A model generated the notes under the pieces. The model was not told the DNA's origin. It saw only the letters and a program-made list of their open reading frames with translations, and did no database searches. From NCBI GenBank assembly GCA_021201815.1, contig JAJQEC010000012.1, positions 1-40,701 on the forward strand: 40,701 nucleotides of DNA, given 5' to 3'. This DNA comes from Candidatus Azobacteroides sp. (GTDB lineage: Bacteria; Bacteroidota; Bacteroidia; Bacteroidales; WRGA01). The position numbers and the translations under genes are program-made. Positions 34,413 to 40,701 of the stretch are shown one piece after another; positions within the stretch are counted from its first letter, which is position 1, and each line of letters opens with the position of its first letter.

Positions 34413-35957
34413 ATGAAGACTAATTTTACAATCAGGTTACTGGGTTTATTTGTATGTTCGCTTTTATTGGGAACTAGTCTGTATGCACAGACAACCGTTT
34501 TTTATGAATCTTGTGGAAATGCCGGACTTAAAACCGGGACACGGGATACTCCCGATTCTTATTCGGATTGGGATAATGCCGGTTCTGTGACTTATTCAGG
34601 AACTGTGGATGTAAGGGCAACTAATAATATAAATACGCATGTCTGGTTTGCAGCTGAAAGGGATAGATATTTTACTATCAGTGGCATCCATACTGCCGGA
34701 TACAATGATTTAAGGCTTTCCTTTGAACTAGCAGCAAATGCCTCAGGAGGAAATGCGAATAACATGAGTATAAAAGTAAGAGATATGGCTTCAGGTGCAG
34801 AAAGTAATTTAACAGTACCCTCCGTATCTATTGGTTCCCAGAACTCATATGTGAGTGTGGAGAATATTGCCGGGATTTCTGCCACTTCCAACCTGGAAAT
34901 TACATTTTCATTTACAGAAACAACTAATACTGTCGGTTACAGGCTGGATGATATTCTTATTACTTCAGGTGCATTAGAAGGTTCAAATAATAATCTGGCT
35001 GGTTTGAGTGTAAGCAATGGAGTGTTAAATCCGGCTTTTTCAGCACAGACAACTATCTATTCTGTGGAATTACCCGAAGGAACTACAGAAATACCTCAGG
35101 TAATGTATACGTTGGAAGACCCGGAAGCGACCGTTGTGGTTACAAATGCAACAGAGATCCCCGGAAGTACACTTATTAAAGTGACAGCTGTTAATGGCAG
35201 TGAGAAAGTATATACCATTAACTTCATATTGCAAACTCCTGCCGGAGCCTGGTTGGAAACTTTTGAAGGCAATGCGGATAACAAAGGTTCCTATCAATCG
35301 GCTGAATTCGAAGGTGTAGCTGCTATATGGAATGTATACGGAGTAATAACCAGTACGGATGATAATGACAAAAAGAATGGAAGTCGTTCGGTTCGTTTAA
35401 GAGATCCGAATGCCTCTAATGCGGAGCCTCATTACGTCGAAATGATAACTGATAAACCAAACGGAGCCGGAGTGATCTCGCTTTACCATGGTATGTATGG
35501 TACCCATACCGGGGGAGCCTGGAAAATAGAAGTATCTAACGACGGTGGATATACCTGAGACGCTTTCTCTCAGACTGTAACAGATGTTCCTACTACTCTT
35601 TCACCAATTAGTTTTGTGGTAAATGTACAGGGAAATATTCGTATACGCATCACAAAAGCTACAGGCGAGGTAAATTCAACATCTGTCAATATCGATGATA
35701 TCTCAATTACAGATTACTCCGGAACAGGAACAAATGTAGACCTGAAGGATCCTACTTCTTTACATGTATATGCTTTGAATGGTAACTTATATGTAAATAA
35801 TTTACCGGAACAAGCAGAAATAAATATATATGACCTTGCCGGAAAACTGTTGAAAAGAAGTAATGAGCCTGTCATTTCTTTGGAAAATTCAGGAATGTAT
35901 CTGATTAAAATTATTTCTCAGGGAAATACCCGGACTTTTAAAGTATTAAATAAATAA
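34413..35957 (+). pseudogene. T9SS-exported adhesin-like protein with in-frame TGA at a likely Trp codon
   Basis: One frame of 514 residues is interrupted by TGA at 35556-35558. The signal peptide is at residues 1-25. A beta-sandwich follows with FYESCGNAG ... YRLDDILIT, like choice-of-anchor domains. A cadherin-like beta-sandwich repeat is at about 193-275 (LAGLSVSNGVLNPAFSAQTTIYSVELP). Another jelly-roll domain is at about 280-440 (WLETFEGNADNKGSY ... WKIEVSNDGGYT(stop)DAFSQTVTDVP). A T9SS sorting domain ends it (LYVNNLPEQAEINIYDLAGKLL ... GMYLIKII ... TFKVLNK). Homologous domains usually read NDGG-x-TW at this site, so TGG to TGA is the simplest explanation. With the stop, the protein lacks its sorting domain and would not be secreted by T9SS. 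Confidence 0.85.
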
Positions 35958-36051
35958 GAAATTATGCCGGTTATATCTGTAAACGTTTTAGCCACGATTA
36001 TTTGTTTTTATTCCTTCACACTATATATCCGGCACTAATTTTATCTATTCT

Positions 36052-36091
36052 GAAAACCTTTGCTTTCTTGGTAGGCAAAGGTTTTCTTTTT
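36052..36091 (+). terminator. Rho-independent terminator
   Basis: GAAAACCTTTGC (36052-36063) pairs with GCAAAGGTTTTC (36075-36086), followed by TTTTTG. It ends the TonB receptor/lipoprotein/adhesin transcript and separates it from the two nucleases. Confidence 0.88.
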
Positions 36092-36170
36092 GCTTTTTTA
36101 CGGAAGATATAATATTTTATAAAAAGTATTTTTTTTAGCTAAATTCCTATTAATAAAAGAACTCAATATA

Positions 36171-37271
36171 ATGCCTATTCAAATAAAACGATCTGTCATT
36201 TTTCTGTTTCTGATCGTTCATCCATTTTTTTCTTATGCTCAGGAAATAGAAGTGTATTACGCTGATGCCTTTGGAACCCAACAGGCAAATTTAAAAACAG
36301 CGTTGAAATCCATTATAAGAAATCATACACAAAGAAGTTATCAGAACCTATGGTCGGATTTCAGGCAAACAGATAATAAAGGAGATAATAAGGTCTGGGA
36401 TATGTATTCGGATGTTCCTGACGGAGAACCGGCCTATGTGTATTATTATACATCGGACCAATGTGGAAATTATAACGGGGAAGGAAGTTGTTATAACCGG
36501 GAGCACTCTATGCCCAAGAGTTGGTTTAATGACGGTTATCCTATGTATACGGACTTATTTCATCTGTATCCGACAGACGGATATGTCAATGGTCGACGGG
36601 GAAATTATCCGTTCGGAGAAGTAGGTACGATCACATGGTTATCCACCAATGGTTCCAAACTGGGGTCTTCTTCCTTTCCGGGATACACAGGAACTGTTTT
36701 CGAACCGATTGATGAATATAAAGGTGATTTTGCCCGGACATTTTTTTATATGGTTACCTGTTATGAGGATGAGCTTCTTAGCTGGACAGGAACGGAAGCT
36801 ATGCGTACCCTGAATGCAACTACCTACCCTTCTTTTCAGAACTGGGCGATAGAGTTATTACTGAAATGGAGCCGTAACGATCCGGTAAATGAAAAAGAAA
36901 GGGACCGGAATAATGCGGTATCTTCTATTCAGCACAACCGGAATCCTTTTATTGATTATCCGCAATTGGCGGAATACATCTGGGGAGATTCGGAGAATTA
37001 CGTTTTTCAGCCACATCTGAATACAAATATCGAAGAAGGATACATGTTATCCTGTCAATTAGCTGTTAAACAGGGAAAATTACATATTTCTTCCCTTTCA
37101 CCGGAAACATCTATCCGGATTTATACCTTGTACGGAGAAATGATTTTACAAGAAAAAACTACCGGTCATGATATCCTGATCGTTTTGCCCGGTGAAGGAA
37201 TTTTCATTGTATCAGTAACGGATAAAAAAGGCAATAGCCGGAATTATAAAATTTTTAACGGATATGAATAA
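36171..37271 (+). CDS. T9SS-exported endonuclease I family nuclease (first of two)
   Basis: The 366-residue protein has a signal peptide (1-23). An endonuclease I (EndA/Vvn-type, beta-beta-alpha metal) domain spans about 35-275. The catalytic motif is NREHSMPKSW with Glu111 and the general base His112. It is followed by DLFHLYPTD (128-136) and VNGRRGNYPFGEV, which supplies the Mg-ligand Asn. The conserved GDFARTFFYMVTCY and RNDPVNEKERDRNNAV...NRNPFIDYPQLAEYIWG blocks are present. Residues 295-366 resemble a T9SS sorting domain (LHISSLSPETSIRIYTLYGEMI ... GEGIFIVSVTDKKG). It should cut external DNA or RNA at the cell surface. It overlaps the next nuclease gene by eight bases, so translation is coupled. 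Confidence 0.93.
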   Translation: MPIQIKRSVIFLFLIVHPFFSYAQEIEVYYADAFGTQQANLKTALKSIIRNHTQRSYQNLWSDFRQTDNKGDNKVWDMYSDVPDGEPAYVYYYTSDQCGNYNGEGSCYNREHSMPKSWFNDGYPMYTDLFHLYPTDGYVNGRRGNYPFGEVGTITWLSTNGSKLGSSSFPGYTGTVFEPIDEYKGDFARTFFYMVTCYEDELLSWTGTEAMRTLNATTYPSFQNWAIELLLKWSRNDPVNEKERDRNNAVSSIQHNRNPFIDYPQLAEYIWGDSENYVFQPHLNTNIEEGYMLSCQLAVKQGKLHISSLSPETSIRIYTLYGEMILQEKTTGHDILIVLPGEGIFIVSVTDKKGNSRNYKIFNGYE

Positions 37272-38658
37272 AAGAATCATTATAAGCGTTCTTCCTGTTT
37301 TTTTTATTTTTATAAATACGCTTCAAGCGGAAATACCGGAAGGATATTACCAAAGCATTCATAAAAAAAGTAACAGTACGTTAAAGACTGCCTTATGGCG
37401 GATTTTAAAAGAACATACTACGTTGAAATATAACGATATGTGGTATTACTTCCGATTCACCGATATAAGGGAGGATGGAACCGTATGGGATATGTACTCT
37501 AATACGGTACGTACGTTTTCTTCGGGGTCAACGGGAAGTACTTCTGGCATGGACAGAGAACATTGTCTCCCTAAAAGCTGGTGGGCACTTTCTGCTGAGT
37601 TGGATAAATATGTTTCCTATACGGATCTCAATAATTTATATCCTTCGGATGCGACCGCAAATGCAAGAAAATCCAACTACATGCTTGGATCGGTCACTAA
37701 CCCTACGTTTGATAACGGAGTATCTAAAGTAGGTCCGAACAGTTATTCCGAAGGGCCGGCAAGAAGTTCCTTTGAACCTGCGGATGAATACAAAGGCGAT
37801 TTTGCCCGTACCTATTTGTATATGGTTACTTCTTATGAAGATTACGCTCAGCAGTGGAGGAGTGATGGGTTATATATGTTTAAAAATGACACTTATCCTG
37901 TATTGCAGGCTTGGGCAGTAAATATGTTACTGGCATGGCACAGAGATGACCCGGTAAGCCAGAAGGAAAGAGACCGGAACGAACAGGTGTACCGGTTTCA
38001 GGGAAACCGTAATCCTTTTATTGATTTTCCCCAGTTGGTAGAATATATCTGGGGAGATTCGGTATCATATACTTTTTCTCTTCCGGGTGAATACCTGGTA
38101 AATGAGCCGGTAATAATTTTCCCGGCAAACGAGAGTGAAATTTATTTCGGGGAAAGGCAAATCAGCCAAAGGGTGTCTGTTGCGCTCCCGGTAAAAGGGG
38201 CTGATCTGACAGGAAATTTGTCTTTTATGCTTTTTGGGGATGATGTATCCCAGTTTGAACTGGCTGTGAATACCCTGCCGGCTTCTGTTGTTAATTCGGA
38301 ATCAGGTACTACCCTTGAAATTTCTTATGTGCCCAATACCTATGGGGAACATACTACGACGCTTATTATACAGGATGGCGGAATGGCCGGCAGCATAATG
38401 GTATACCTCAAGGGGGTTTGTGCCATGGAATCCGGCATTATTCCTATCGGAGCGAAACATGCGGATATGTATGTAGAAATGGGACAGGTATTTTTCCGCT
38501 CTTACCAACCGGGAGATAAAATACAGATATATAATGTGGTAGGAAAACTGATATATATAAAGAAGGGTACAGGAGAATGGGAAAATTATATTCCTGATGA
38601 ACCCGGTATTTATTTTATCCGTATGAATGGTAAAACAAGGAAGATATTATTAAAATAG
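37264..38658 (+). CDS. T9SS-exported endonuclease I family nuclease (second)
   Basis: The 464-residue protein has a signal peptide (1-22) and an endonuclease I domain at about 30-275. The active site reads DREHCLPKSWW with Glu99 and His100, then DLNNLYPSDATANARKSNYMLG with the Mg-ligand Asn. The blocks EYKGDFARTYLYMVTSY and HRDDPVSQKERDRNEQV...NRNPFIDFPQLVEYIWG match its neighbour, so the pair arose by tandem duplication. An extra beta-sandwich follows at about 290-385 (IFPANESEIYFGERQ ... YGEHTTTLIIQDGG), absent from the first copy. A T9SS sorting domain ends it (FFRSYQPGDKIQIYNVVGKL ... GIYFIRMNGKTRKILLK). The start ATG lies inside the last codons of the previous gene. It stops with TAG and is followed by a terminator. 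Confidence 0.93.
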   Translation: MNKRIIISVLPVFFIFINTLQAEIPEGYYQSIHKKSNSTLKTALWRILKEHTTLKYNDMWYYFRFTDIREDGTVWDMYSNTVRTFSSGSTGSTSGMDREHCLPKSWWALSAELDKYVSYTDLNNLYPSDATANARKSNYMLGSVTNPTFDNGVSKVGPNSYSEGPARSSFEPADEYKGDFARTYLYMVTSYEDYAQQWRSDGLYMFKNDTYPVLQAWAVNMLLAWHRDDPVSQKERDRNEQVYRFQGNRNPFIDFPQLVEYIWGDSVSYTFSLPGEYLVNEPVIIFPANESEIYFGERQISQRVSVALPVKGADLTGNLSFMLFGDDVSQFELAVNTLPASVVNSESGTTLEISYVPNTYGEHTTTLIIQDGGMAGSIMVYLKGVCAMESGIIPIGAKHADMYVEMGQVFFRSYQPGDKIQIYNVVGKLIYIKKGTGEWENYIPDEPGIYFIRMNGKTRKILLK

Positions 38659-38696
38659 CACCTATATTTGAGTAAATTTTTGTTTTTTTATTGTAC

Positions 38697-38734
38697 AAGG
38701 GGAGAAAGTATATAGTGCTTTTTCCCCTTTTTAT
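38697..38734 (+). terminator. Rho-independent terminator after the nuclease pair
   Basis: AAGGGGAGAAAG pairs with CTTTTTCCCCTT around a ten-base loop, and the run continues into TTTTTA. It ends the two-gene nuclease transcript. Confidence 0.8.
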
Positions 38735-38769
38735 TTCACTCCTTACGAAAGTTTTTAAGTGAAACTTTT

Positions 38770-38826
38770 CTTAACCATATCTTCACAGAACGATAATATT
38801 TTATCAGGATGTTTCCCATACTTTTG
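38770..38826 (+). promoter_or_regulatory. Candidate Pho-box-like triplet and -7 element of the FN3/CBM-like gene
   Basis: CTTAACC (38770), CTTCACA (38781) and the weaker GATAATA (38792) are spaced 11 bp apart. TACTTTTG (38819-38826) matches the -7 consensus. The gap from the third repeat to the -7 element is 20 bp, against 9 bp for the TonB receptor promoter; the difference is 11 bp, one period of the array. The ATG at 38862 lies about 30 bp after the predicted transcript start. Confidence 0.55.
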
Positions 38827-38861
38827 ACAAGGTTTTTAAACGATTCTATAATTTATAAAAA

Positions 38862-40701
38862 ATGAAAAAAAGTACATTCATTAAACCATTGCTTTCAGGT
38901 TTATTTTTAGCATGGGCAAGCGTAAGCATGTATAGTCAGGTTACCATTCAGGCCGGCAATACGGTAACGGAAGATTTCTCTTCCATGGGAACGAATGACA
39001 CAGCAACATTGCCTACGGGATGGAGGGCAGATAAATCTACCTCTGTAAGAGCTGTAGGTACTTACAGTGCTGCCGCAACGGCCACGGATCGCTTAGGGGG
39101 AAATAATATGGCTACGACTGCTGCAAACGGAATTTATAATTATGTGGTCGGGGACCACCATGCAATCGGTGGATTATCTTCCGGTAGTGCTTCTAAAAGT
39201 GTAAATGTATATCTACAGTTGCAGAATAACGGTGCAGCAGATATTGACGCTTTTCAGATAAGTTATGATGTGGAGAAATACCGGAATGGATCTAATGCTG
39301 TCGGCTTTTCTATGCAACTTTATTATTCAACAAATGGTAGCAGTTGGACAAGTGCAGGGAGTAATTTTTTAACCTCTTTTACAAAAGATGCCGATAATTC
39401 GGGAATCACTCCGGCTCCGGGCGAAGTAAAAAGTGTAACGAATAAAGAGTTGACCGTTTCTTTACCGGCTGGTTCTTCTTTATACCTTGCCTGGAATTAT
39501 TCGGTTGCTTCCGGAAGTACCACTTCCAATGCACAGGCCCTGGGAATTACAAATGTTTCTGTGAAGGCTATAGGAGATGTTTCCGAACCGGTAATTGCCG
39601 TAAAAAATGCGCCTGGGATATTCAATTCTTCTGTTGGAAGTCCGCTAGCTCTTAATCTTGAAATAGAAGGAGCAAATTTAACAGATAATATTATACTAAG
39701 TGGCCTGGACGGTACGGATTTCCAAGTAAATCCATCTTCCTTACCGACTACAGGTGGAATCATAGAACTGGAATTTGATCCTGTGACGCTGGGTGTACAT
39801 ACTGCTCAGTTAATCCTTAGTTCCGGAACGGTGACGGAAATATTGAATCTGGAAGGATATGCAGGATTATCAACGCCTACGACACAAGTTGTAGAAGATA
39901 GTGAGATTACTTCCGATGGGTTTACTGCCCGCTGGAATTCTTGTTATGGTGCAGATGAATATATAATGGATGTGTACAGAAAAGAAACAGGAGATGGTTT
40001 TGGAGAAGAACTGGTGGTAAACGGCGATTTTGAAACAGGAGATATTTCTCCCTGGGTTTCTTCCAGTAGTAGTCAGAATGTTCTTACGGTAGTAGTAGGA
40101 CAGGGTGTTAATGGAAGTCCTTATTATGTCACCTATCTTCCGACTGGTACTAGTACACAACGTCTGGAGCAGACGGTGACCGTAGAAAGTGGAAAAACCT
40201 ATGTTTTCTCTTTCTGGTATAATAATTATACAAAGTCCGGAAACGGAATCAAGAATTATACAATTCAGGGAACTTCCGGAACCAATTATATCGAGGGCGG
40301 TCAGGATACACCGCCCGAAGCACTAGAATCGGCTACGGAATGGACAAAATACGAAAAGGAATTTACTGCTGCCGAGTCTGCTGTCCGTATTAGCATAAGA
40401 GCTTATACTGCATGTGATATCGATATGGTATCTTTAAAAGAGGTCGGACAGTCTAAAGAAAAGGTACCGGTCGCAGGATCACCGTTTGCTACAACGGATT
40501 TATTCCAACAGGTTACAGGATTAGAGAAAGGTACTACTTATTATTTTACCGTAACAGCAAAAGCAACCGTAGACAACCGGAATACCGGACTACGGGCAAC
40601 GGAAATATTTACTTCCGAACCTTCTGCGGAAATCAGCGTAACAACAAGTGATGTAACTACTCTTATAGAACAAATACAGGAAAACAACATGGTATATATA
40701 C
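38862..40701 (+). CDS. Large secreted multidomain protein with FN3 and CBM-like domains, runs off the window
   Basis: An uninterrupted frame of 613 codons runs from the ATG at 38862 to the window end, so the C-terminus is missing. The signal peptide is MKKSTFIKPLLSGLFLAWAS plus about six residues (to YSQ). Residues 30-225 form a beta-sandwich typical of surface proteins (EDFSSMGTNDTATLPTGWRA ... SNAQALGITNVSVKAIGD). A short Ig-like segment follows (NLEIEGANLTDNIILSG). An FN3 domain starts at about 350 (TSDGFTARWNSCYGADEYIMDVYR) and is split by a CBM4/9-like jelly roll at about 375-520 (ELVVNGDFETGDISPW ... VRISIRAYTACDIDMVSLKEV). The FN3 end resumes at 540 (VTGLEKGTTYYFTVTAKA). The missing part may hold a catalytic domain, perhaps a further nuclease. 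It shares promoter motifs with the TonB receptor and EEP operons. Confidence 0.88.
   Translation, partial: MKKSTFIKPLLSGLFLAWASVSMYSQVTIQAGNTVTEDFSSMGTNDTATLPTGWRADKSTSVRAVGTYSAAATATDRLGGNNMATTAANGIYNYVVGDHHAIGGLSSGSASKSVNVYLQLQNNGAADIDAFQISYDVEKYRNGSNAVGFSMQLYYSTNGSSWTSAGSNFLTSFTKDADNSGITPAPGEVKSVTNKELTVSLPAGSSLYLAWNYSVASGSTTSNAQALGITNVSVKAIGDVSEPVIAVKNAPGIFNSSVGSPLALNLEIEGANLTDNIILSGLDGTDFQVNPSSLPTTGGIIELEFDPVTLGVHTAQLILSSGTVTEILNLEGYAGLSTPTTQVVEDSEITSDGFTARWNSCYGADEYIMDVYRKETGDGFGEELVVNGDFETGDISPWVSSSSSQNVLTVVVGQGVNGSPYYVTYLPTGTSTQRLEQTVTVESGKTYVFSFWYNNYTKSGNGIKNYTIQGTSGTNYIEGGQDTPPEALESATEWTKYEKEFTAAESAVRISIRAYTACDIDMVSLKEVGQSKEKVPVAGSPFATTDLFQQVTGLEKGTTYYFTVTAKATVDNRNTGLRATEIFTSEPSAEISVTTSDVTTLIEQIQENNMVYI

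Noticed and set aside
3394..35558. Alternative genetic code with TGA read as an amino acid
   Set aside because: TGA ends the T9SS hydrolase exactly after its canonical sorting-domain tail (23538-23540) and also ends the permease gene; two of the internal stops are TAA, which such a code would not explain.

Overview
The window comes from a Bacteroidota genome, most likely of the order Bacteroidales and perhaps near Parabacteroides, Tannerella or Dysgonomonas. The support is: TonB-dependent receptors paired with surface lipoproteins carrying acidic residues after the lipobox, several type IX secretion (T9SS) C-terminal domains, a BtuB-BtuG locus, DUF6377, DUF3943 and DUF5689/DUF6359 proteins, and promoter -7 elements of the TAnnTTTG type. 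I cannot fix the genus from sequence reading alone. Most genes end in TAA.

Layout. 1-1400: an HU-family DNA-binding gene set between inverted repeat and hairpin elements. 1410-4830: a vitamin B12 capture locus on the minus strand, reading cobalamin riboswitch, btuB (in-frame TGA), btuG-like lipoprotein. 5152-7728: pirin, a GNAT/CDGSH pair and a DUF3943 protein. 7768-14215: housekeeping genes on the minus strand (ridA, rlmB-type methyltransferase, recN, rbfA, folD, ffh, mmcQ/yjbR) with a tonB remnant squeezed between folD and ffh. 14377-19413: a decayed hdeD copy, a secreted S74-chaperone/T9SS protein, a C10 cysteine protease and a chimeric pseudogene that joins the front of mmcQ to the back of a 5'-nucleotidase. 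19733-24336: a DUF6377 membrane regulator, a T9SS-exported alpha/beta hydrolase and an intact hdeD.

24795-40701 is the most interesting part. It looks like an extracellular nucleic-acid scavenging island. A minus-strand operon encodes a secreted endonuclease/exonuclease/phosphatase, a 5'-nucleotidase split into two genes in reverse domain order, and a NupG-type nucleoside permease. Divergent from it is a plus-strand cluster with a TonB-dependent receptor, a surface lipoprotein of four OB-like domains (DUF5689 plus three DUF6359-type repeats), a T9SS adhesin-like protein, two overlapping T9SS endonuclease I genes and the start of a large secreted FN3/CBM-like protein. Three promoters in this island carry triplets of a CTTMACN/CGTAACC-type 7-mer spaced exactly 11 bp, which resembles PhoB/PhoP boxes. 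I infer a phosphate-starvation regulon that degrades external DNA or RNA, strips phosphate and imports nucleosides.

A second theme is gene breakage. Four otherwise intact reading frames (btuB, the 5'-nucleotidase C-domain lipoprotein, the island TonB receptor, the T9SS adhesin-like protein) and the tonB remnant each carry one in-frame stop. Each stop could arise by a single C:G to T:A change. This may be real pseudogenisation, sequencing or assembly error, or DNA damage.
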